From: Psococerastis gibbosa
Taxonomy: Eukaryota > Arthropoda > Insecta > Psocodea > Psocidae
Length of the DNA: 64,000 nt
Reading direction: 5' to 3'
Assembly (NCBI GenBank): GCA_963971405.1
Contig: OZ020490.1
Location: 1,116,001-1,180,000, forward strand
The position numbers were made by a program, and so were the translations under genes. The notes beneath the pieces were generated by a model. The model was not told where the DNA came from, searched no databases, and worked only from the letters and a program-made list of their open reading frames with translations. This document shows, piece after piece, positions 43,306-52,033 of this stretch (its first letter is position 1; each line of letters begins with the position of its first letter).

Positions 43306-44487
43306 TAATACTGAATGAATGAATGTATTAAATACAATTTAAATACAATAATTGTAAAGCCCCACATGAAGACCTATAACAATTTACCCTACTCTAAAAC
43401 TAAAGAAAAAAGAAAAAAAAAATCAATTAGACTTAATTTAACTTATTAAACTACACTTACATATTAATAACAGATCTCTCGTAAACACATAACAGTCTAG
43501 CCCACTATTTCAAATAAAGATTCCACCTCTAACCGTCTCATCAGCCATTCCCGGACGAATTTGGAAAATTTATTTATTGACAGCGACCCAGGACAAATAT
43601 TAAGTAAGTTAAATAATTTTGGTGCTATATATTGGTTGGATTTGGTAAAATTTGCTATGTATGCCCTTGGTACTACAAGGTGCTCAATTCTTCTAGTATT
43701 TGCTGGTCTGGGTCTCTGTAACATGTCCCCACTGATAGAGTAAAAAATTCGCAATGTCTTGTATAAGAACAAGTGCCGCAGCGGGAATAAACCGAGAGAC
43801 GCAAAGAGGGGGAATGATGGCCAAGTTCTAGGTTTTTTGACTATTGTTCTAATAAGGTATTTTTGGGTAACTACAAGTGAATTTAAATTTGTAACAAAGG
43901 TCCCACCCCACACTTGGATACCATACGCTAACCGAGATTCACAAAGTGAGTGGTATAGTTGGATTAAAATTTTTTGAGGGCAGACCGTGCGGAGGTAAAA
44001 AAGTTGTCTTAAAAAATTTCGACATTTTCCGTTTATCGATTTTAAGTGGCTGCTCCATTTCATATCACTGTCGAAGTGGACGCCATGGTATTTCGTCGTT
44101 TGTGCTTTAGTGATAGCTGGGCATTGACAATTTGGATTTTGTAAGTCGCAATTATACGCATGGCATCTCACTTCGAGGGGCTCATCTATACTTCCTGTTC
44201 TTAGATTGTATGGCAGAAAACAGGTTTTACTAACATTAATTGTAAGGCCAAGTGTTAAGATGTTGTAAATCCTCAGTCACAAACTTTTGTATCTCATTCC
44301 AGTCCCTTGCAGAGTAGCAGAGTGCCGTGTCATCAGCGAAGCTAGTCAAAGTACCATGTAGCCGCAAGTTGCATAGTTGATTAGTGTATAAAATAAATAA
44401 TAATGGGCCTAAGATTGAGCCTTGTGGTACAGAACATAGTTGTTCCAAAGCGTCACTATCTACAAAACCAACAGTTCCACTTTTTTG
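43306..44487 (-). mobile_element. LINE 3' half with (TTCA)n tail
   Basis: Minus-strand RT fragment plus 3' UTR, with the (ATTC)n tail at 43310-43326. It ends abruptly at 44487 where the third Penelope-like copy begins, so either the Penelope-like copy landed in it or the LINE was truncated there. Confidence 0.7.
43497..44487 (-). pseudogene. LINE reverse transcriptase, palm and thumb
   Basis: From 44487: VGFVDSDALEQLCSVPQGSI, LGPLLFILYTNQL and the catalytic SFADDTAL, then LQHLNTWPYN. A frame break near 44230 leads to 43497-44171 with YHGVHFDSDMKWSSHL, CESRLAYGIQVWGG, the conserved QKYLIRTIVKKP, and a C-terminal SKFVREWLMRRL. This is the standard order of a CR1/Jockey-type ORF2 C-terminal half. 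RT motifs before PQGS are missing. Confidence 0.85.
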
Positions 44488-45522
44488 AATTTAAAACAAT
44501 AAACAAAAAATAACAAAAACTTAGAGTTTTAGAAAAACTTGTTATAACAACCCGAATTAGTAAAACCCAAATAATCGTTAAGAAATTAACTTTGTCTAAG
44601 AAACCCACTTGTGTTAGTATAAAACCCTGAGCTCTTTCGGCAAGAACTGCCATCTACAGAGGGAAACCCACTAGCACAGTTACACCCTATCTGCGATTTG
44701 AGACTTGCTCAACTCGAGGAGAAGATGTAAATGTGACTAGGGAGAGGAAGCCTTGGTTTATATAGGACTGGGAGGAGGGGGCGGGAGGGAGCGTGGCTGG
44801 TTACCTATTCCTAACCTACTAGCTAGATCTATTAGAGGGGATGATTGTGTGAATGTTATGTCGTTTGTTAATTTTTCCCTATTGTGTAAAGCTCTTTTGA
44901 TTTCAACATTTTCAAAACAATTTAAAGTGTAACTTTTCATTATTTTGTGTAGGGCTGTCCAATTGTGAGGATCGAATGTGTGATTTTCCGAGTTAAGGTG
45001 TTTCGCGAATGTGCTGTTGGTGTTGGTGTCTCCTATACCTGTTATATGTTCTCTGACCCTAGTTTTAAAGCTTCTGCCTGTTTGGCCTATGTAAATTGGG
45101 TTACAATCGTTACAATTTAGACGATAAACTCCATTGCCTTTTTCCTTTTCTGGTTTGGTTTTGCAGTTCATGAGTTTATTGGCCAAATTGTTGCGGTTGT
45201 ACGGGGCTGGTGTTTTGTCTGATGTAGAAGAAATGAGGTTACTTATTTTTTCTGTGATTTTTTCTATGTATTGTATCCTGAAATATGATTTATTGGTTAC
45301 CGGGTTTAAGCTCTCTGGGGGGTAAATTAGTTTGAGGTTGTGTTTTATTTTGTGATGTCGTAGGATTCTGTCTATTAGATTGAGATTGAAATTGTTATTT
45401 TGGGCAATTTGTTTTATTGTATTTAATTCATTATTATAGTTGGTTTCATTCATAGGGATGTCAAGGAGTCGAAAAATCATACTATGGAATGCTGCGTGTT
45501 TGTGCTGGAATGGGTGAGAAGA
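44488..45522 (-). mobile_element. Penelope-like copy 3, 5'-truncated
   Basis: A close copy of 6944-7965 in the same orientation: 3' end at AATAAACAAAAAATAAC, hairpin at 44636-44660, GIY-YIG ORF, and truncation just upstream of SSHPFQHKH at 45522. It joins (TAAA)n of another LINE directly. No clear target duplication. Confidence 0.88.
44758..45522 (-). pseudogene. Penelope-like GIY-YIG domain, copy 3
   Basis: About 255 codons covering SSHPFQHKHAAFH, the linker, NGVYRLNCNDC, YIGQTGRSFKTR, NSENHTFDPHNW and the proline-rich tail. It differs from copy 1 at a handful of residues (for example NPIYIG for NAIYIG, HKIMKSYT for HKMKKSYT). The RT core is missing. The few in-frame residues upstream of 45522 come from the microsatellite. 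Confidence 0.88.
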
Positions 45523-45814
45523 ATAAATAAATAAATAAATTTGCATTTATTTGCAAACAGGCAAAGCCCAATAATATGCAAATCTTAACTTAACTTACTT
45601 AACTATACTTATCATAATTTACATGGGTGATACATAACTGTTATAGAATTATAATTATAAGCAGTATATAACAATGTGAAGAATAACGAGATAAGTTGTA
45701 TATACATGTTATCTAGTTGGTAAGTAATGATAAAAATAAAAAGTAACACTATCTGCCAATACATATCATTCTTATGTATCTTAACTAAGTCTTTATTATT
45801 TATAAATGGTAATC

Positions 45815-47175
45815 TTATAAAAGGTAGTCTATTGGATTGAATATTGCCAATGTTTTAATAAATTTACGTTTGTTACCGCGGTAATGTCTCAATAGTAGCA
45901 TTAAGATTAAATATTTTATAGTTAGCCTGTAAATGGGAGTGTTTGCACATATATTAATTCGGGGAGTTTGAAGATAAAAAAGGTCATTGTTTCTGGATCG
46001 CCTATTTAAGGTATTAATTAAAAGTTTTTCTAAGAGCTCTGTCTCTGATGAATCAAAATCAATGAGTGAATGGTATATATTATATACAAGGCCGTAGCCA
46101 GGATTTTTTTTCGCAGGGGGGGTCTTCAGAAATTTCATTGGATATTACATAGTAGTTTTCATTTTGACTCTCAAAATCCAATTATATGTAATGTCAAGCC
46201 ATTTCATTTCGGGGGGGGGGGGGGGGTTTAACCCCCATGAAGCCCCCCTTGGCTACGGCCTTGATTATATAGGACTTTTATTGCAATTTTTGATCTTCTG
46301 GCCTTAAGCGTGGGCATCTGAAAGAGATTTAGTAATGATGCGTAAGGCATTAATTGTGGGTAGACACCCGTTTGTCTAAGTATACATATTTTATGAACCT
46401 CTTCTGTACTTTTTCTAAACTTTGTATGTTGCCCTTTGTGTAGGGGTCCCAAACTTCACAACCGTATTCAAGTATACTCCTGCATACGGAGTTAAATTAT
46501 TTTTTGGTTACTTAATGTACCTCGAGTATTTCTAATGGCAACGTTCTGTCGGCTCTCTTTGTTATTTTATCAATAATAAGATTATTATAGTTTCATTTCG
46601 AGTCCAATAGCATACCTAAATCTTTAACTAAGGTTTCTCTATTAAAATTTACTGAATCAATTGTATATGTAACATTAATTTGATACGTTTTAAGAGAAAA
46701 AGTTATGTATTGGCATTTGGCAATATTGAGGTGTAACTAATTTTTCTTGCTCCAATCGTATAGGGAGTTTAGATTTTTTGAAGCAATAATCAATCATCTA
46801 AGTTATATTGGTTATATTTTCATTTAACAGTTTAACGTCTTCAACAAATTTTAGTATTTTACTGTGCTTGATTATCAGGGGTAAGTAGTTTACCAAAAGA
46901 ATAAAAAAAAGAGGAAAGTGTGCTACCTTGGATTACAGAGGAAAGGATGATAAAAGGTGCGGAGCAAATTCCTTCATAGAAAATAAATTGTTTCCTGTCC
47001 GAAAAATATGAGATAAGTAATTTGATTCAATTTTTCGAAGGACCATATTTCCTTAATTTGAAAATAAGTATTTCATGATCCACTTCGTCAAAAGCCTTTG
47101 CTTAGTCAGTATAAATAACATCCATTTGACTATTTTTCTGGAAATTTTCTGATGGAATTTCGGTGAGTGCTAGTA
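45815..47175 (-). pseudogene. LINE family L reverse transcriptase, copy 2
   Basis: Aligns with copy 1: FQKNSQMDVIYTD and DEVDHEIL at 47090-47160, then YFSDRKQFIFYEGICSAPFI near 46960-47010, a decayed ADD box near 46840, and, before the MITE, the C-terminal ILRQTGVYPQLMPYASLLNLF (46310-46390). After the MITE the frame 45815-46138 continues with LVYNIYHSLIDFDSSETELLEKLLINTLNRRS. Several stops and indels. Not functional. Confidence 0.75.
46087..46263. mobile_element. hAT-type MITE nested in LINE family L
   Basis: 177 bp, ends CAAGGCCGTAGCCA and TTGGCTACGGCCTTG. ATTATATA flanks both sides (46079-46086 and 46264-46271). In copy 1 of the LINE the matching region (about 41160-41185) is continuous, so this is a secondary insertion. 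The interior has a run of 16 G. Confidence 0.9.
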
Positions 47176-47289
47176 AGTTAGAGCCAGTTGATCTTCTAAG
47201 AAAATAATAAAAATAAATAAAAGTTCTTTCTGTGGTAGGTAATACATTACTATTGAATGGTATGCTACGGTATACTATTGTATTGGTAG

Positions 47290-48040
47290 CTTACTTAATT
47301 CAAAGAACAGAAGAGTAGTCAGTTCATTGCTTTGATGCCAGTTGGGATGTCAGCTGGAGTTTTAATTAGTAGCACAGGCGAGCCCTCGTTTTTCCTCATA
47401 TGCACGTTTCCATTAGAATCAACCCAGCAGTATCCGTAGTTATGTTTTCTTTACGCCTCTCTTGCTCTCCAATATAGTTCATTTCTCCATGCATTCAGGT
47501 GTATGTTAATATAAATTTTTTCATCATCACTCTCTCCAATTATATTATTATTATTCATTAGACCCGTAACCTTTTCTTAGCCGTACATCTCTTACACGTT
47601 TAGATATAAATTGGACAAGAATTGCATTCCTTTTATTTACCAGTTTAGATCCTAGATATAGGCTGTCCACCTCCCCCTCTTCACAGTTTATCATTAGTTC
47701 CCTGGCTAGGGTTTCCATGATATCATGTAAATTTTCACCATGTCTCTCTTGTATTCTTGTAATCTCAATATTTTTGTTTTTGTTTATTTGTTACTGGTGA
47801 TACAATGTTAGTTTTTTCTTCAATAGGTCCGCTCTAAAATTTTCTTTTTCCAACTCACTGATTTGATTTTCATATGTAGTCAGTCTCTTATCATGAGGTC
47901 TAACTTTATCATCAAGAGCGTTTAATTTAGATAATATTTCATCAGACTTATCTGATTGATACTGTATTGCCACCACCAATTTGATTAGTAGGGTACATAC
48001 GTTCCCATTTCCTCCAGTGTTCAGTTTTTATTTCCTAAAA
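47290..48040 (-). pseudogene. LINE family L ORF1, coiled coil and nucleic-acid-binding domain
   Basis: LLIKLVVAIQYQSDKSDEIL and LDDKVRPHDKRLTTYENQI with ELEKEN form a coiled coil (47791-47990). Downstream in other frames are IEITRIQERHGENLHDIMETL, ARELMINCEEGEVDSLYLG and AILVQFISKRVRDVRL, matching the RRM-like part of LINE ORF1 proteins. The C-terminal YCWVDSNGNVHMRKNEGSP follows and ends at a stop near 47318. A few indels break it. It supplies the RNA-binding partner of the family's ORF2. Confidence 0.72.
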
Positions 48041-48422
48041 AAATGGCAAATCAATTTCTGACTCCGCTCCTGGATTCTTAGTTCTACTCTTGATTTGATA
48101 CTATATGATTTGAGGAAGATCGAGGACCGAGTAAACTGGAGGACGATATGCAGGGAGTTGCTGCCAACCAATCGCTACGATTGTAACTTTAAGAAGAAGA
48201 TTTGATTGCATAACATTTTATTTTTAATATTCAGTTAGCCAGATTGTGATTTAACAAGGAAAAACAGCCGTGAGATACAGAGTGTATCCAGTCTAGGTTA
48301 ACTTCTTGCATTAGCTTGTAAACTATTGTCTGTTCTATTATATTGGGAGGATGAGAGTACCTAAGTTAGTAAGTAAAGTAAAGAAGAGAGAAATCCCGAA
48401 AATAAGGGATATGAAAAAAAAG

Positions 48423-48482
48423 GACTTGGCGGGATTCGAACTCACGATGTACGCCTAAGCGGGGCGTCGTCTTACCAGTAGA
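48423..48482 (-). repeat. tRNA-derived SINE head, minus strand
   Basis: Reads on the minus strand GGTAAGACGACGCCCCGCTT, then AGGCGTACATCGTGAGTTCGAATCC, then GCCAAGTCC and a T run. GAGTTCGAATCC is a good polymerase III B box. It aligns with 10950-11006. A second head faces it at 48490. Confidence 0.65.
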
Positions 48483-48489
48483 CGCATTA

Positions 48490-49255
48490 CAGTAGACGAC
48501 GCCCCGGCTAGGCGTAGTAGTGGAGTGCATTTAGACAAAAAAAATTGTTAAACCTCGGAATCCAGGGATGTTCCATGAATATTTATAAAAATTTTGAAAA
48601 TGTGTTGCTAAAACTATGTAGAGAAATGTTTAAAAAAAATTGACCCCGCTCTCAATTTTTACTACAGGGTGTGGCAGCATAACTTCCTCTTTTTGTAAAG
48701 CGCGCCATTCGGTCGGTTGATGTCGTAGCGGAGTGTTAGTGGTCTCGTTCGAGAGGCGGGACTATGCACTTTTGGGAGAGCGGGCAAAATTTTTGTCTAT
48801 ATACTATTAAAAACACATTTTCGATGTTTTTATAAATATTCACTGACTGTCCCTGAATTCCGAGGCTGATGTATTTTTTTGTGTTACGGCGCTCCACTAA
48901 TACTCAATGTATTGAGAATGGGGGACGTGATCTAAATGTTTTGATCTTCGAAACTATGGAGGCCTATGACAAACGTGTATAGTCCTGGCTCACGAACGAG
49001 ACCACAAACACTCTGCAACGACACCAACCGACCGAATGGAGCGCATTGCAAAAAGAGGAAGTTATGCTGCTACATCCTGTAGTTAAAAATTGAGAGCGGG
49101 CAAAAAATTTTGTTTTAAACATTTTCCTATATACTATATAACAACACATTTTCAAAGTTTTTATAAATATTCACAGACTGTCCCTGGATTCCAAGGTATG
49201 AAGCTTACAGCACTCCACTATAGATCGTGAGCATGATTCCCACCATGTCCCGTTT
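48490..49255 (+). repeat. tRNA-derived SINE head interrupted by a foldback element
   Basis: GTAGACGACGCCCCGGCTAGGCGTAG (48492-48517) and TAGATCGTGAGCATGATTCCCACC (from 49221) are the two halves of one tRNA-like head, aligned with 10951-11001. The split falls between anticodon stem and T stem. TAG is present at both junctions. After the head, 'gttttttcgaatcctcaaatttcggtta' matches 'gttttttccatatcctctaatttcggtaa' at 11007-11035. Confidence 0.7.
48518..49220. mobile_element. Foldback element inside the SINE, TAG duplication
   Basis: 703 bp with ends TAGTGGAGTGC and GCACTCCACTA. The left arm 48518-48780 and right arm about 48975-49220 are long inverted repeats; shared words include 'gaatccagggatg/cagtccctggattc', 'ccgctctcaattttta' and 'cataacttcctctttttg'. 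A third terminal end (GGCGCTCCACTA) at 48886-48897 shows that the element contains another internal half-copy. TAG at 48515-48517 and 49221-49223 is the likely duplication. No transposase. Confidence 0.8.
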
Positions 49256-49329
49256 TTTCGAATCCTCAAATTTCGGTTACGACGAGGAGGTTACCTGCTC
49301 AACCAAAGTCTCCAAGAAGCCGTTGCCCG

Positions 49330-49590
49330 TTGGGTCGAGTGTCAGGACTGGGCAGTTATTTTTGGTTCACCGCATAGGGTGCACGCTTCAGATTGGAGGA
49401 CCCTTTTGCTGTGAAGATGGTTCTGCGGTTCTCCTGAAGAGAACTTGCAATTGAATGGGGAGGAATACAGGGAATGCAAAATCCTAATGGGTACATAAGG
49501 AAGCATGTACAGGTTCAATCGTACCGGTTCTTTTCTAATGGGGCCGTACTGGATTTTGATAATACCGACAGAATGACCTTTTTAAATTAT
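49330..49590 (+). repeat. SINE-like body shared with 15225-15480
   Basis: Same word order as the 15.2-kb copy ('gatggttctgcggttctcctgaagaga', 'caaaatcctaatgg', 'ggaagcatgtacaggttca', 'ccggttcttttcta'). It begins about 75 bases after the SINE head, so head and body may be one SINE. Confidence 0.5.
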
Positions 49591-49935
49591 TAACGTGCGC
49601 GGAAGCGCACGAGCCAAGTTCCAAGACCCGCCCGACTGTTGCGCGACCCATAGTTATACACGAAAGAGCTTAAACGTGAAATTTGGCACTTTTGAGCCCC
49701 TGTAGCTTTGCCCCAAATGCACCTATGACGATGAAATTTTGAATTTTTCCTAAAGTTATACTTCTCTGTAACATATTAAAAAAATAAGGTTCCAGGTTCA
49801 CAGGGGGCTGAGATACAGATGCCTGAAAACCCCCGAAAAAGCCGAAAAAACGAACGATATATATATATAGATGAGTGACTGGGATCATAATGTTTAGGCA
49901 TTTCTACTGTAAATGGAAACCTGAAATTATGCATG
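49591..49935. other. Mixed repeat spacer
   Basis: Contains a (TA)n tract at 49858-49870 followed by the half-unit of the 141-bp repeat (gatgagtgactgg to cctgaaatt). The G+C-richer part 49600-49840 has no recognised content. Confidence 0.4.
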
Positions 49936-50241
49936 TAGTTAGGTAATAAAAGGTAACGATGGTGTGATAATTTACTACAAAAATCAATTTAAAGTTTCAC
50001 CTCTAACCCATAACATGCCTGATTGCACATCCCTCCTAATCAATGTAACATTACCAAATGATGAGCAGGATCTCAAATTACTCGCAATATACAGATCACC
50101 ATCAATAAACAATACTGAAAGATTCACAAATAGCTTAAATATACTACTAAATAAACATAATCCTATAATAGTCGGCGACATAAACATAAATCTAAAAAAC
50201 CGAACTACTACCAACATAAAAGTATACCACCCCGTAAACAC
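49936..50241 (+). pseudogene. LINE endonuclease fragment fused to its 3' UTR
   Basis: NDGVIIYYKNQFKVSPLTH, LLINVTLP, LKLLAIYRSPSINNTERF and IIVGDININLKN are the middle of an AP-type endonuclease, with the catalytic D-x-N of GDIN. Straight after LKNRTT the sequence becomes the 3' UTR block caacataaaagtataccacc (50212-50241), identical to 51931-51960 of another copy. Everything from late endonuclease to the RT end is deleted. Confidence 0.78.
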
Positions 50242-50380
50242 CCCCCCCCCTCCCTCCATAGCCAGATAGTATAAGTCGCACACGGGCCCTTGCCTTGCGA
50301 TATGGACTTAAGAAAACGCTGTAACATGGCATTATTGTATTCAATTATATTATTATATATTATTATTATTATATACCATC

Positions 50381-50790
50381 AAGTAAGTCACCTCCCAGTA
50401 GACCTCCGACTAAGCCATCATCTCCCAGGATACCTCCTAGTAAGTCACCTCCCAGTAGACCTCCGACTAAGCCATCATCTCCCAGGATACCTCCTAGTAA
50501 GTCACCTCCCAGTAGACCTCCGACTAAGCCATCATCTCCCAGGATACCTCCTAGTAAGTCACCTCCCAGTAGACCTCCGACTAAGCCATCATCTCCCAGG
50601 ATACCTCCTAGTAAGTCACCTCCCAGTAGACCTCCGACTAAGCCATCATCTCCCAGTATACCATCAAGTAAGTCACCTCCCAGTAGACCTCCGACTAAGC
50701 CATCATCTCCCAGGATACCTCCTAGTAAGTCACCTCCCAGTAAACCTCCGAGTAAGCCATCATCTCCCAGCCGGCCTTCAAGAAGATAGT
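50381..50790 (+). repeat. 57-bp minisatellite, proline-rich in one frame
   Basis: About seven copies of a 57-bp unit that is itself two diverged half-units (27 and 30 bp). One plus frame gives KSPPSRPPTK and PSSPRIPPS repeats and ends PSSPSRPSRR then TAG at 50788-50790. The other two long frames (leucine/histidine-rich on plus, glycine-rich on minus) are products of the same periodicity. The smaller array at 12769-12896 encodes the same theme. Units are nearly identical, which indicates recent expansion. Confidence 0.8.
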
Positions 50791-50864
50791 CCTGAAAATT
50801 AGGTAACAAAGTAAATGTTTGCAGCCATTTCTTGTTTTTTTTTTTTTTTTTTTAAATCTTATAT

Positions 50865-51480
50865 GAATGTATCCGATTAACCTCTTCAATCGCCTCACTA
50901 AGTCACCTTATAGGTACTTGCGTCGAGTTACGACACGTCTCCGACCGCAAGGTGTGTAGCTACTCGCACAAGTAGCTACCAGCATGCCGCCGCAGTCGCT
51001 AAATTGTTATAGTATTAAGATTCCAATGCTGTTTGTGTCTACATTTCCATTTTCTGCAAGTGTATAAAAAACCCCCTTTCGGCTCTGGCCGATCAGGTGT
51101 AGGGAGATTCCGCAGCCCTTGCTTTTCCTCTAAGCTACCTACGCAATGTGTGTAATAAAATTTAAAAAAAAAACTGCATTAATACACCGACCACATCAAC
51201 ACAAAAAACACTCTTGTGTTCCAAATTTCGAACCACAATGACGACTATGAACTTTTACTTATGAAATTATTTTCACTTTGCCTGGACGCCATCATGTTAT
51301 CGTTGATTTGTAGTAAAAAGTGTTGATTACCATGATACGGGCTTTCAGTCAGATTTAAATTCATTCCTATGCGACCAATATAAACTAAGATATGAATTAG
51401 ATGAGATTTCAATCGGCCGCCATCTTGTAACTAAATAATTAGGTGGTTTTAGACTCAGGGGGTCATTAAAGGAAAAGTTG
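50865..51480 (-). repeat. Mosaic dispersed repeat, inverted copy with MITE-free site
   Basis: Inverted module D (50868-50995), then 'agggagattccgcagcc' and 'aagctacctacgca' (51100-51150), then module C (51180-51435). The single 'gctacctacgc' is the unoccupied form of the site used by the MITE at 14161. Confidence 0.7.
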
Positions 51481-51527
51481 TTAAGAAATTTTCTATTCTA
51501 ACCTCTAATCCTAACCCTAACCTCACA

Positions 51528-51960
51528 TCTAACATATGCAGTATCAGCCTGGGGAGGTGCCTACCAAAATGTAACGGACAAAGTCAATACCGTACAAAGA
51601 ACAATCCTAAAAATTATACATAAAAAGGGGACACAACAAAAGACCTATACATTTTAGCGGATGTCCTAGACGTTAAACAATTATATAAAAAAAACTCAAT
51701 AATATTAGTACGCAATCAAAAACAAAACTTAAAATCTCTACAACACTCACACAACACAAGATGGCTCCACACACATCCTTTCACACAACAAACTGTTCGA
51801 ACCACAAGATCTCAACACCAATCTGAATATATAGGCATATCCTATTACAATAAACTACCAATCCAAATAAAGTCATTAAAAAACTTCAATTGTTTCAAAA
51901 GAGCAGTTACACAATGGATAAAGACCGAACCAACATAAAAGTATACCACCCCGTAAACAC
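51528..51960 (+). pseudogene. LINE RT C-terminal fragment and 3' end
   Basis: TYAVSAWGGAYQNVTDKVNT, VQRTILKIIHKKG, then, after a frame break near 51655, ISYYNKLPIQIKSLKNFNCF and KRAVTQWIKTEPT to a stop at 51936-51938. This is the tail of a LINE polymerase after the thumb. The 3' UTR block 51931-51960 is identical to 50212-50241, so it belongs to the same family as the endonuclease fragment. Confidence 0.75.
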
Positions 51961-52033
51961 TCCAGCAGTTCCGCACCCTTCAACTAGAGGTTATTACATT
52001 CAATGTGGGTAAGGAGAAAATAGACTTAGTTAA

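Larger units (their letters stand above)
45523..48050 (-). mobile_element. LINE family L, copy 2: ORF1 kept, endonuclease deleted
   Basis: Minus strand: ORF1 (48040 to about 47290), a junction near 47180-47290, RT (47170-46270, decayed), and a 3' end GTTTGCAAATAAATG with (TTTA)n at 45523-45541, matching the tail of copy 1. A MITE sits inside at 46087-46263. With copy 1 it defines ORF1, RT and both ends of the family. Confidence 0.78.

Noticed and set aside
50381-50790. CRISPR-like array
   Set aside because: Units are directly abutting and near-identical with no unique spacers, in a eukaryotic context. It is a minisatellite.
50369-50809. Glycine/leucine-rich protein on the minus strand over the 57-bp array
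   Set aside because: The frame is open only because the repeat length is a multiple of three; the sequence is pure 19-residue periodicity and has no non-repeat part.
51495-51530. Telomere-like CCTAACCCTAACC
   Set aside because: Only about two imperfect units, embedded in LINE and mosaic-repeat sequence, so not an interstitial telomere.
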